Shown: positions 1 to 11,099 of the stretch, piece after piece
Numbering within the stretch: the first letter of the stretch is position 1
How the letters are laid out: each line of letters begins with the position of its first letter
Assembly: GCA_977006965.1 (NCBI GenBank)
Contig: OZ345377.1
Location: forward strand, 62,001-126,000
Length of the DNA: 64,000 nt
Reading direction: 5' to 3'
DNA from: Phymatolithon calcareum
Lineage: Eukaryota > Rhodophyta > Florideophyceae > Hapalidiales
The notes under the pieces: model-generated
What the model saw: only the letters and a program-made list of their open reading frames with translations
The model's database searches: none
Told to the model about the DNA's origin: nothing
Position numbers and translations under genes: made by a program

Positions 1-840
1 CACAGTTATCTGGAGCTTGTTAAGTAACAGAAACCGTGTTCTTGTCAAGACCGATGGTAATATCACTTAGATATTAGGACTCACTCAAGTGATAACCTCT
101 TGATTACAGACTTGCGCTTGTGATTCTGGAGTGGACAACTACACAAAATAAATACTTCCAAGCAAAATCCACAATGTATCAAATCCTACCACATGTGGTT
201 TACGAGTTCAGAATAATCAGAACAGTGAACCATCATTCTTGAGAACATCAGGACAATCGAAGAATATGGGACGCATTGAAGATCCAGTTTAACCCCATTT
301 CAACAAGCAAACACAATGATATAAGACCCTTCTTGTATTTCATAGTAGCTAAACTTGAACATTGCTACCATGTATGCATACATTAATGAATCTTTGGGAA
401 AGCATCGGTGACGCTACTTCACGTGGAAGTAAATTGCAACATCTTTTCGAGCTGAGATATTTTGCATCATGCAAATGAACTTATAGAATTACCTTTTCCC
501 GACATTCTGCGGTGTATTGCACGACAAGCTTAGATTATATTGTACTTATACTTAACGAGCACTTTTTAAGAACGTTATAAGAATTTAAAAAACTATTTAT
601 AATGCAAAGAGTGAAATAGATAACAATAGAGTACTGTTTACAGTTGCTCGTATAAGACGTATGGTGAGATATTATTGGCGGACAAAGCTGTTACCTCGCA
701 CTGTTAAATTCTGTATGGCGGTATATTATTTGTCTCGCCAATGTGATTACAGCTAATGAAAATGACCTTCATAATTATCATGATTGAGATATGAATTTCA
801 AAGCAGAGCGTAGAAAATCTACTTTATAATATTTTTTCAA
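1..840. other. AT-rich stretch with no recognisable gene
   Basis: I see no reading frame with coding character, no RNA gene and no clear repeat here. The sequence is AT-rich and has stops in all frames. Confidence 0.5.
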
Positions 841-847
841 GCTAGCG

Positions 848-1350
848 CGCGAATTTGAAGCACGAACTTCTCGTTCGCGCAGAGTTACGCCTTTGCTGCC
901 GTTCTCCTGGCCTTGATGACACCTTTCGAACGGTAAAAAATAGGATTATATTTTTTGGCTGGTAAAATTGTCGTCCACATTTTTTTGGTACGGTGTTAAT
1001 TTAAATTTAGAATCTTATTTTTTATCTATTTCTGGGCATACGCCACGGTTTTCGGCGCACTAACTTCCGGTTTGCGCAGAGTTACGCGCTTGGGTCCGTC
1101 CGAAAGGTCCCATCAAGGTCAAGGAAGCGCGTGACTCTGCGCGAACGGGAAGTTGGTGCGCCAGAAGTCGAGCATTGTGCTCAAAAATAATAGAAAAATA
1201 TGATTACCGAATTAGGCTGCCCTACTATAAATCAAGATTCCTGTTTTTTAATTTGTTTTTCGGCACATTGTCCGGGTTCTGGCGCACCATGTTGTCCTTT
1301 GCGCACAGTTGCGCGCCTGGTACCGTTGGAGAGAGCTTTCGAATGATAAC
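848..1350. repeat. Degenerate tandem repeat, ~210-bp unit with palindromic core
   Basis: A core resembling GCGCACCAACTTCCCGTTCG followed by CGCAGAGTTACGCGC recurs near 862, 1057 and 1277 on the plus strand. An inverted copy lies at 1125-1163, so 1057-1163 can fold into a hairpin of about 35-bp arms. The AT-rich segments between cores (before 1057 and before 1277) also resemble each other, giving a spacing of about 210 bp. The copies have diverged strongly. No protein is encoded. Confidence 0.55.
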
Positions 1351-1567
1351 CCTCTCATGGACGTGCGTGTTAGGGAAAAAAAGCGCCACATGGGACCGAC
1401 CGTCGAAACAGTATCTAAAAAGTAGACTCGAGTGCTCGCAGACTTGGATGAAAGCAGAATTTCATGATAACTTAGAGTTTTGAAAAAATCATAAAATGTG
1501 CTATCTGAGAGAGTCTCGTACAGAGCGTAAAATGGAAGGTGGCTCGTATCCCGCGACGAAAAATACG

Positions 1568-1952
1568 TAAATTTCAATATTGTCTCTTATCCCGCCGACT
1601 TTAGCCTGCGAAAATTATACCATTTTCGCAGAGTCTCTCAGAATAATTAAAGAACTGGCGGGATACGAGCCAGCGGAAACTATATAGGGAAAACCTAACG
1701 ATTATGTAGACTAATGTCCAAATTTATAAACCTCAAGATTCCATCTTTATACTACAGATTAAAGAGGAGATGTCTGCTAGGTGGGTCTGTTGTTTCGTAA
1801 ACTCATCAGAAGATTCAACGTCATCCTCTTCATCACTACTCTGGCACTCTAATTCGACACGAAATTTCCGAGAAATCTAGAGGATATATCGCGAAAATGG
1901 TATAATTTTCGCAGGTTGAAGTCGGCGGGATACGAGAAAATGTTGAAATTTA
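1568..1952. repeat. Inverted repeat with 61-bp arms
   Basis: Positions 1568-1628 and 1892-1952 are imperfect reverse complements, with only a few mismatches over 61 bp. Both contain CGAAAATTATACCATTTTCG or its complement. The 263-bp spacer has no coding frame. A second inverted pair (1854-2232) interlocks with it. This could be a MITE/foldback remnant; no target duplication was found. Confidence 0.6.
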
Positions 1953-2232
1953 TATGTTTTTCAGTGTAGTCTCCTTCCCGCACGCAGCATATGTTTCTCG
2001 GATCATTTGAACACTCGTGTTCATTATCTTTGAAAGAAATTCAAGGAATAATTCTTCGCTCATATCCTTCTACATCTTCTTCTTCTGGTGCATCGTGATG
2101 GCCATAGTAGCAGAGCTGGACCAAATATTTTGAAGCTTTGTCGTCCCGAGATCGGGGTCTCGTTCTTTAGAAAGCGGCGAACTGTGGATAGAATAGAATT
2201 ATCCTCTAGATTTCTCGGAAATCTCGTGTCGA
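1854..2232. repeat. Inverted repeat with 33-bp arms, plus adjacent hairpin
   Basis: 1854-1886 and 2200-2232 are reverse complements with one mismatch (core CTCTAGATTTCTCGG). A further hairpin follows at about 2256-2302, made of runs of TAGGGA and TCCCTA. No gene is evident. Confidence 0.6.
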
Positions 2233-2872
2233 CAAGTAAATGAAGGTCTTCGCTATATAGGGATAGGGAATAGCCTTATTCCCTATTCCCTATATCCCTA
2301 TAAAGCAGATGTGAAGTGGATGAAGGCCACCACGTGGCGCCGTGCGACGGATCGCATACGGATATTGCAAGAGCAAGATTTGTAATGACCGATTTTATTT
2401 GGAGAATGTACACTTTTCGTATGGAGACTGATTTGTCATCGATACAATTATTATCGTGCACGGCCGGATTCTGGAACTAGATGAGGCCTTATTGAACGGG
2501 TAGCGGATCGAAAAAATTTAATTCATAATTAGCGCTGGTGATTAAAATGTTACATTTTTTGCACGAGCCTGCGAAATAACTGGATTGTAAAGTATTTTGC
2601 CGTCGTGGCAATACCCAATCGGATCCATATTCGATGCAACTTGTCGGAATGGAGTCATCCGCAATCTGTCCAAGACAAACTCTGGTTGGAACCAGAGAAA
2701 TAGTATGGTGTGGAACACCGTGAGAGCGTAATTCTTTGGACCAAGGACACGGCAGGTCATAACTCGGGGCGGAGACTAAAAACTTCCCGGGAGGTAAAAT
2801 TCCTCGGAGTAACACTAAAGTAACGGGGAGTTCCAGACACGAAACTGACAGAGAGGATCAAGAAGTCCAAAA

Positions 2873-3217
2873 ATGTGTTTCTGTGTCTTCATCGGCTGGG
2901 CGTGTTTTCAAATGGTGTCCACCCTGCTAGGGCGAGTGGCTGCAGAGAGTGATAAGAAGACGCGATACGCCGATATCTGGTCAAAAAACAGATGGGCCCC
3001 AGATATGATGGAAAGACTGCACGCTTATAACAAGGAAGACGAACTCAATGCATGGTACAATGTACTTTATGCTAAGCTTGCAAAGCCCTGGACATCCAAC
3101 AAGCCCAGATCGGGACCATACAAGACTTTTTGGAATAGAGAGCTCGATCAATTAGCCAAGAAACGGACACAGCTATACAAAAGTGTTAAAGGACGGGTCT
3201 CCAAGCTGACATGGTAG
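2873..3217 (+). pseudogene. Non-LTR retrotransposon pre-RT linker fragment
   Basis: Residues around 85-110 read FWNRELDQLAKKRTQLYKSV. This matches the linker between endonuclease and reverse transcriptase in LINE polyproteins, where a Trp-x-x-Glu-Leu motif is followed by basic and Leu-Tyr positions. The reading continues one frame over at 3211-3411, where the segment FESFLEEIENMGPSE appears. That segment recurs at 23990-24060. The frameshift and stops make it non-functional. No endonuclease domain was recognised upstream. Confidence 0.6.
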
Positions 3218-3447
3218 AGCTTAAAAATGTCAAACCGTTGATCAAGAAAAAGGTACGGAAATCGAAGAAGGATCCATTTGAGTCATTTCTAGAGGAAATC
3301 GAGAACATGGGCCCTAGCGAGACAGCAATCGTCGCGAGCAAGGTCATGAAAACCAGGGAGCGAAGATCTGGAAAGAGCAGCGTAGTGCGCCCGGGCAATT
3401 TTTCCGCATAGATCTCGAGCGTGGACAAAGCCGAGAAGGACTGAAAT

Positions 3448-3720
3448 GTGAACCTTTACAGATTCACAGTTATCAGGCAAATGAGAAGGCATCTTCGAAG
3501 GGCATTCAATAGGGCGGCAAGAGAGAAAGCAGTCGGGCCAGACCGGATAGCCGTTGAGATGCTACACAAAAACAAGGAGGTCTGTTTCAGCTTGATACTG
3601 TCTTTATGGGAGGCATGTGGGCGATTGATGTGCCTTCCACGACAATAGAGACAAGCAACAATTATTCCCCTCTACAAGAATGGTCCAGCGCACACTGCGG
3701 CAAACTGCAGGCCTATACAT
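3448..3720 (+). pseudogene. Reverse transcriptase N-terminal motifs (non-LTR type)
   Basis: The frame contains REKAVGPDRIAVEML, the classic non-LTR RT motif 0/1 (A-x-GPD-x-I-x-x-E-x-L). A stop follows, then ATIIPLYKNG and NCRPIHLMS, the next conserved RT block (I-P-L-x-K-x-G ... Y-R-P-I-x-L). The order and spacing are right for a single RT broken by one stop. The match ends near 3725, where a purine-rich sequence interrupts the domain. Confidence 0.75.
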
Positions 3721-3918
3721 CTCATGAGTCAGTTTACCGCAAGTCTCCAAAAGAACACGATGCCCCATGGGAGAGAAAATCCCAAGAGAGGAGAGAGAAA
3801 AAAGAGAGGGAGGAACTATACCGAAAGAGGAGGAAAGAAAGACAAAGCCAACAATACTCCCGAGGACGAACAGAGAGAATAAGCTTGTAGATCGGCATCG
3901 GAGCACTCCAAGCGCTTT

Positions 3919-4350
3919 GTGGGAACACAAGTGGGCGGGATGATCAAACGCGAGCGCGAAGCTGCGCCATACTGGGCTTCGGAAGCTCCACGAGCGCAGC
4001 ACAACCGTCCAGGTGAGGAGCATAAGCGCAATAGCCTTCCGGGAGCTCTAGAGGTCGTGTGGAACGTGCACGAGTCCGAGTCATCGGGAACGGACGTCGA
4101 CGACTCTAGTCAGAAAGAGAAACGACGTAGTCCTGCGGGATCTCCAGCGGTCGACCAGAGCGGAAAGGAGCGCGAGCCTTCGCGAATGAGAAAAGATAAG
4201 CTTGTTGATAGTCGAACGGATGACACTGCGCCTCTTACGACAAGAAGAACAAAAGAAGGGAAGAAGGAAAAGATGGGCCGGGAAGACGTCGTCTTCAGGC
4301 GAAGACGATGGCTTGGCCGTGATCCTTGGTACAGACGCACAAAAAAGTGA
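3919..4350 (+). other. Hydrophilic 143-codon frame, origin unknown
   Basis: This frame is rich in Lys, Arg, Glu and Ser, with segments such as ESESSGTDVDDSSQKEKRR and RRTKEGKKEKMG. It sits inside the broken RT. It could be an ORF1/gag-like basic protein of another retroelement inserted here, or chance translation of purine-rich DNA: the preceding stretch 3730-3890 translates to similar Lys/Arg/Glu-rich sequence. I recognise no domain or zinc knuckle. Confidence 0.3.
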
Positions 4351-4739
4351 AAAAGCGGGTCACAATGACCACCGCGCTGACTTGCAGAGTGAACCGATGC
4401 GGTTAAGGGTTGGAAGAACTCCGTCTCCGCGTGGTCGAAGGCCGTGCAGGCGACGTTGAGCGTGCTACGAGGCGAACATTCAAGACGAAATAAAAAGAAC
4501 TCTCCAACTCTCTTTACTCAGAGGAAGGAACTAAATAGCTTATATACTACAACCTACGCAAAAGGCAGAGATGCAGCGCATAGACACACGAGAGACGCGT
4601 GCAAGTATGGCCCAACAGTTCACCTGCCACGAGCAGCATGACTATCGCGATCCAAGTTATGCGGCGTACAGTCGCGAGAGTAAAATCGACCGCCTTGGGA
4701 CAGCGACATAACAGCATAACAGCGAGCGCTACAGTTAGG

Positions 4740-5300
4740 TCAGAAAGATTATCGACTCAGCCCTCAACGCATACATAAAGGTTTTCTACCGCTTCAATAG
4801 GGAACAGCTCGTTTTTCGCAGAGATAAGAGCATATATCTTGCGACACTTCGCGCAAAAAGTACTATGAAAAATGGCCACACGTATGTTGCTGTACTCGAC
4901 GTATCTGCAGTTTACGACAGCGTCCCGAAGGATATCCTGCTTGAACGACTGAAGAACAAACTACTGGCTTACATCACAAGGATGGTATCTTACGTGATGA
5001 AATCATCGCGGGTTTCGTCGGCAGGAGATGAAACAAAAACTTGATACATTATCATTATCGACCGAGGTGTTCCCCAAGGGTCCTCTCTCAGTCCATGCAT
5101 ATACAATATATTCATGGATACGTTCGCCGAAGCCGACGCCCAAGTACCAAGAACCGTGTCTACATATCCAGCTCAGTTATTTCCTGATGACGTTCTTCTT
5201 CAGGCAAAGAATGACAAAGGGTTACAAAAACTATTGGACTTAGCCACGAAGTGGGAAGGCGAGAACTCCATGAAATAGAATACAAAGCCAGGAAAGAGTA
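4740..5300 (+). pseudogene. Reverse transcriptase core, degenerate copy
   Basis: The frame runs FNREQLVFRRDKSIYLATLR, then VAVLDVSAVYDSVPKDILLERL, then RGVPQGSSLSPCIYNIFMDT, then LFPDDVLLQAK. These correspond to RT motifs A (catalytic Asp), B (PQG-S-LSP) and C. Motif C reads FPDD in place of the expected [YF]ADD. In-frame stops occur after GDETKT and at the Trp of NSMKW. It aligns with the copy at 47590-48120. Confidence 0.8.
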
Positions 5301-5342
5301 TGGTCCTTAAGCACAAAGGACTCCCAAAGAAGAAATTCTTCC

Positions 5343-5900
5343 TTGCCGGAAAGAGCTCCATCAGGCCTGGAGACTATTCTACCTGGGGATCCGTATGTAC
5401 AACAACGGAGTCACGGACGACACGGAAAATTCAAGATTTCGGAATGCGGTGGGATATATAAGCGCAAACTACGCCAAATAGGCGTAAACGTCAGAGGATT
5501 CCAGCCAGCCACATGCATCAAGTTTTTCAAGTCATTGCCTCTCCCCAAGTGGGACTGGCCTAGATCACCGAACGTCTGTTATCGGCAATCGAAGCAGCAG
5601 AAGGTCTTTCATTCAGGTGTGGTTTCGGAAAATATGCCGAACATCGAAGGGAGCAGATGTGAGTGCCCTGCCGACTCGCCGGCCCACAGATGAGGAGAGC
5701 GGACCGGGCTGAAAAGTTCCCTTTAAACCTGGTAATACGGAAAAAGTACGTTGAGCTCGCAGAAGAATACTAAGGAAGAGAAGAAGATCTGAAAGATGTA
5801 TCAAAGGATATTGGGCATATTAGAGAAGAGAAGCACCTCAACGAAACTCTAAAAAAAGCAGAAGAAGGTACGATATCAAAAACCGGACGCATAATAAGAG
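5343..5900 (+). pseudogene. Non-LTR polyprotein C-terminal region, degenerate
   Basis: Fragments in shifting frames match the C-terminal part seen intact at 48149-48748: a LRQIG-VRGFQPATCIK segment, a KYAEHRREQM segment, then YVELAEEY and REEDLKDVSKDIGHIREEKH. Several frame changes and stops are present. Homology fades after about 5900. 6119-6150 contains a short dispersed repeat also seen at 31195 and 43110. Confidence 0.65.
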
Positions 5901-6179
5901 AGCATTCCACGAGCGCATAACCATGTTGCAGGCTGTGGACCTGTAAGGAATGCTCGAAACTTGCAATCACAGCGTGCTACAGGACAGGGAAGTAATTTTC
6001 CCCCTCGAGGTCCCGAAGAGACCAGAGGTGTGTTTTTGTACCCCACTGAATGGAGTTACACCAACAAAAACGAAATTCTTCCATAGACAGAAAACATCAA
6101 ACCTCTTGGCACTAGGAGAGTTGCCCCAAGCGTCAGCAGAAGCGTTGGTAACTTTTCAATGAAAATCTACGATTCATCG

Positions 6180-9100
6180 ATTCTTCTTCTTCTAGACGTT
6201 AAGGGATTAAAGCAATCATCGCTGTGACAAAGGTGCTAGAACTATGAAACTCTTGTCCTCAATTGAGGACCTCCCGTACAATAAAAACTAAATTTAGCAT
6301 TTCAAGACCCTTTAAAGCTGTCCGGAACGCTTTCAGAAAAACGTTTTCAGATTTCGGATAAATGGATACTTTTCAAATGTTCTTCTCAGTGATCAGTCCA
6401 GTGATTTTCCTTGTCGTTCGTGTTCGCCCGAATTAGTCCAACGTCAAAATACCCGTATTAAAAATCGACCGAATCAGGAATGTTTCTTCAAAAGTTTTTT
6501 TTCCATAATTCTCGCTCGGAATCCGGACCCTAACAGCTGATAAACATTTCGCGCAGGAGTCAATTTTCAAAACAAAATGTATCGCAAGATATAATCCAAA
6601 AAATTAGCTTCAAATATGTAGCTATGAATGAATCGTGGTGCCTTTAAAGGGAGTCGTTACGGCGGGGGCGACGCCCGTGCCGCGGCACCTGTGGCTCGAC
6701 TACCGGACCTAAAAATCCGACGACAGTCCCAGGGTAATCAGCTGGAAGCCATACTCGGTGTACAGAGACGCACAGGATGTGCAACAGAAACCTGTTTAGG
6801 TGGATGGCACAGGACTGTGTAGTCTACATTTTCTTTACTCTGCAGCGCTTTCTACATGTACAGAACTGCCGAGCGGTGGGCGAGAGATAATTTAACAAAT
6901 ATCAGCTGTTCACGCAGCACATACTTAGTTCAATTGTAAGGACTGAAGGCGGACATTCCTACATAAAGGTGAAGCGACAACGGACAGTTGTGAAGTTGAA
7001 AAATGTTTGCTAGGCCTGAATTTGCTTTGCATTTACGCGAAACATATAGATATGGGAGCCAATAGAGCATTGAAATGGGCGCCAAGTCAAGTACTATTGT
7101 TTCTTTCAAGGTATAATAAGCCGCACTAGAGGAGGAACATGTAGACATTGCTGTGTCACTACTTGTGCGGCACAGAAATGTCGAGTACTGCAATTATCGA
7201 AGTATTCGCGGTTAAAGAAGTACCGTAGCGCCAAAGCGTAAACATAAGACGTTATTGCCAACTGAAGAATTCAAATAGGCACCGTACTCTCTGACAAACA
7301 TAAGACCAGGAATACTTGTTCTCCCTGCCAATCTGCACACTCATGGAAACATGATAAGCTTTCAAATTGGGTGCACAAGTTCAAAGAGATTCATTCTTTG
7401 AAACTGCTTTGAAAAGTAACATGAATCCATGGAACGCCGACGTTCTCGTCTTGGAGATAGAAGTGCCGGACGTTTGCTGACAAGCCGATCACAGCGCAGT
7501 GGAGTGAACAGTGGGAATTCTTCGAGCTCTGGACTCAGTCTGCAGAGGGAGCCTAGAGCAGGGTAACATTTTTGATACAGGGCTGAGTTCGAGTGAAGTC
7601 GTTGAAATCTAATCTGACACAGGGCGAACATAATCAAATTTATGACACCAATCACCAGTCTCCGAAACGGAAAAACGTATTGGTTGCCTCAAGCGGTAAC
7701 GGATTGAACCGCGAAATATTTTTAAATCACAGACCATTATCGGGGTCACTGCTCTCTCCAGGAGCACTATTTGCACTTTCATTTATGATATCTTGTGCTC
7801 CTACTCGAGGACATGTGAGTGACGGTGGATTACACTAATCTAAAAGTTTTCGTACGTGCATTCTGAACAACACATGTGCACGCAAAGGACCGTTCCTTCG
7901 TTTCACTCGAGGATGAGTTTCCAGCCACGAAAAACAGTCTCTTTAAATGTGGTTTTCGTCTACAAATGGTTGCTTTATGAATCTAAAGCAACGGGAGATA
8001 ATGCCGACCTTTAGATTAATCTGAGATGGGGAAGGAAAAATTTGTAGTGGTGGTCTTCCACGTAGTGTTACGCGCTGCTCAACGAACGTCATCCGATACC
8101 AGCTCCAACCAAATTGATCCCCGATTTGGCATCCCGTGCGCATTCTCGCACAGGTCACTCTCATGCAGGAAAAACTTGGCGCCGGCATATATTTCGCACG
8201 CATTCAATTCTCTCGTTTCCTCTTCCAGGCCTTCTGTTCCTGAGTTTCTGGAACAAGCAGTCGAACCAAGACCAAAGGCATAGATTGCGCGTATATAGCA
8301 CGCCTCAATCGGCCGATGTAAAGGGAGAGAGAGACGATCAACACACTTGCCATTCGTTCTTCAAAACCATTCTTGTTGTTCTTTTTTCCATTTGTCTATT
8401 TAGCCGTATTCCCTTTCCTTTCATTCAGTGCTTTTCAGCCACAGGTAGGGAATCTCTATCAACGAGAGAAGACGCAGAGTCGTTACGGGGGTGAGAAAAA
8501 TGGGCACAACGTTGTTTGTCACAACGGCTTTCCGACATTCGGAAACAGCTCTGCCCAGTCCGGATCATGAGTCCCTTTCAGTCTAGAAAACGTTAGATTG
8601 CTGAGCTCCAGAAGGTGAAAAGCAAAAGGGGAAAAAGGAAAGTATGAGTTAGAACCAGTCTGCCATTACCAGAAAAGAAATAGTGAACTTAACCCTTTCA
8701 CACCCAATTCCCTCTGGAGGGAACAAAGGGCCGATCAATTCATTCTATGCACGTTTCATTCAGATATCCAATGAAGTGCTTCTAATGTTATGACTGCGTG
8801 ACGACGCATTGAGAAAAGTGTAATGCACTCTGCGCCACCGAGCATCCAACTCTCTGATCGCCGAGCTCCTAACCGTGCACTCAGTGCTAAGAAGAGTTCT
8901 ATTGACGACATTTGCGAGAATCGATATGGGGCTCTGAGTTCTTTATAATAGAAGATCATCAACTACAATTTGGTGCTGACCAAGATTCGAAGCGTGTTTG
9001 AAGAAATGACTAAAGAACGGACGAAGAATATTGCGAGACAAACCTTCCGAAAGCCCAATTTTTGCGAACTGTGAGAATATTTTTGCCTTTCTCCGATACA

Positions 9101-9690
9101 GTACTGGGTGAGAAAGAGACCAATCATTCATCCTTATTACCCATATACTGGTGACTATCCTCCTCAGGAGCAATTTGACGAATCCCAGATGTTACGCAGT
9201 GCGGTACTTGGACGCGCACGCCACGTCCGAGGTGCCCCGAGCGCTATCGTACAAAAAATCTCTACAGCGCCTTACGGACAGTGCTGTTCGCCCCGCCCAG
9301 GCTCTGTGCGTGGATGTAGATTTCTTCTCGAAAGAAGGTCCAATGGCAATTATCCGTACCACAGAATTTGCAAGGATCTGAAACGGCCTCCGGTGCTAAA
9401 AACGAGAGACGGACACATTCGATTGGCCCACCATCTAGATCGGTCGGTAGTTGCTCTTGTCCGTTAAGGCATTGCCTTCCATCTACCAAATGAATGAGAG
9501 ATTTTTCTGTTAAAGTAGATGTGCACTTGGCGCCGAATCTGGAGCAGGACCTGTCATACTGTCGTCACAACATTCGTCACAATGTATTTTGCTGAAGATG
9601 TCACAGAGTCCTGCAACGTCAAAAAACAGTCCGTTTGGCAGACATTCCCGGACGTTCCCTTGTGAGAGAACTAGGGAAAGGGCCAATCTA
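6180..9690. other. Anonymous region without a supported gene
   Basis: Only short frames occur. A few, such as 9151-9381 plus (ending DVDFFSKEGPMAIIRTTEF) and 7440-7580 plus (Ser/Arg-rich), have mildly coding-like composition, but I cannot tie them to any family or to each other. A GC-rich patch sits at 6650-6720. No RNA gene or clear repeat was seen. Confidence 0.4.
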
Positions 9691-9842
9691 CGTCATATCT
9701 GGATCGCCGGCCGACAACTCGGACGGCGATTAATTATACCTGATGATGGAAAAACAAGCGCTGTAGGATAGGAAGAAAAGTGGTAGAGAGTGGGTTGCCA
9801 TAAGAGGCCATCGGTGGAGGCGGAAGAAGTGAAGAATGGTGA

Positions 9843-10043
9843 AGCCAGAAAAACGATTTTCTGGCTATCGGAAATTATTAGTAAAATATAGGAAATGATT
9901 TTCTGGCTATGCGTTTCCGGCCCGGAAACGGAGGGGTTAACTATATAGGCTGGAATGCGATAGCCAGAAAATCGTCGCACGTGTCAAATAGGTGCGACAT
10001 TTTAAAGGAGAATGTGCCGGAGTAAAGAAAAAGCCAGAAAATA
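9843..10043. repeat. Cluster of AGCCAGAAAATCG motifs in both orientations
   Basis: The motif ATAGCCAGAAAATCG or its complement occurs at 9843, 9855 (complement; the two form the palindrome 9843-9866), 9897 (complement), 9960 and 10032. A perfect odd-centred palindrome, GTTTCCGGCCCGGAAAC, lies between them at 9913-9929. The arrangement resembles a protein-binding or foldback module; no gene is in frame across it. Confidence 0.55.
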
Positions 10044-10372
10044 ATTTTGCATAAGCATAAGAATATACAAGGTGTTGTCGGTTTTTTGGATGCGTGAACA
10101 CATTGTTCTGAGATGCTACGCAGATGTAAAATGGCACATGGAGCTCGAATCTGTCATCAGATTAATGTTTAAAAGACAGGAACATGGCGTAATTGAGACC
10201 TGCGGCGTGAGACTCTCAGCAGAGCGTATAGCGTTTGGAGCGCCACACAGAAGAAAGGGACGACTGTAACCGAGCTTTAACGGTACGGCGAAATATTCCT
10301 GAGGATACAGGGTCCGCTCAGTGTCCTCCAGGATGCTTAAACTGGAAACAGTGAACTCTGCCATTTTTGCTC

Positions 10373-10905
10373 ATGGTAGTTACCTTGCCGGGGAAGAAGA
10401 CGCGGGACACCGACATGACGGTGACGGGCTGTACCTTTGTTTTGGATGATGGCGAATGTGTCGGAGTGGTGAGGAGACTAGTTTGATCTCATTTGGACGG
10501 GTTCTGATTTTTGGTCAAGGAAGTGACCTTGCCGTGGAAGAAGACGCGGGACACCGACATGACGGTAACGGGCTGGAATCTTGTTTTAGATGATTGCGAA
10601 TGTGTCGGAGTGGTGAAGAGACTAGTTTGAGCTCATTTGGACGAGTTTTATTTTTGGTCAAGGTAATGACCTTGCCGGGGAAGAAGACGCGGGACACGGA
10701 CATGACGGTGACGGGCTGTAACCTTGTTTTGGATGATAGCGAATGTGTCGGAGTGGTGAGGAGACTAGTTTGAGCTCATTTGGACGAGTTTTATTTTTGG
10801 TCAAGGTAGTGACTTTACCGTGGAAAAAGACGCGGGAAACTGACATGACGTTGACGGGCTGGAATCTTGTTTTGGATGATTGCGAAGGTGTCGGAGTGGT
10901 GAAGA
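10373..10905. repeat. Minisatellite, 143/144-bp unit, about 3.7 copies
   Basis: The landmark GAAGAAGACGCGGGACA occurs at 10393, 10537, 10680 and (mutated) 10823, so spacings are 144, 143 and 143. Plus-strand translation of each unit gives a similar peptide (TRDTDMTVTGWNLVLDD, then GVGVV), but the 143-bp period shifts frame between units, so no single protein runs through. The flanks at 10140-10210 and 10935-11000 share a weakly similar segment (ESVIRLMFKRQEHGVI and DSVIRFRHLRREHALI). This suggests expansion within an older duplicated coding segment. Confidence 0.8.
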
Positions 10906-11099
10906 TCGCGCCGCTGTCGGACGTAAAATTTTCAGAAGAGTTCGATTCTGTCATCAGATTTCGGCATTTGCGTCGTGAACATGCTCTAATCAATGCACTA
11001 CCCATCCATCTCGGCAAGCGAATTGTGAAGCGTCAAGTGTCTTCAAAAGCATTGACGCAGCCCTATGCCCTAACCCAACCGTATTCCTAACCCTATTCC

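Larger units (their letters stand above)
2560..6160 (+). mobile_element. Composite of broken non-LTR retrotransposon fragments
   Basis: Several plus-strand fragments resemble a LINE-type polyprotein but are out of order, frameshifted and interrupted. About 2780-2930 reads like a post-RT thumb segment (VKFLGVTLK then TKLTERIKKSKNVF). 2873-3217 and 3211-3411 resemble the linker before RT. 3448-3720 carries the start of RT. 4740-5300 carries the RT core and 5343-5900 the C-terminal region. A purine-rich insert at 3730-4730 separates the RT halves. The 4780-5900 part is homologous to the better copy at 47590-48750. Confidence 0.7.
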
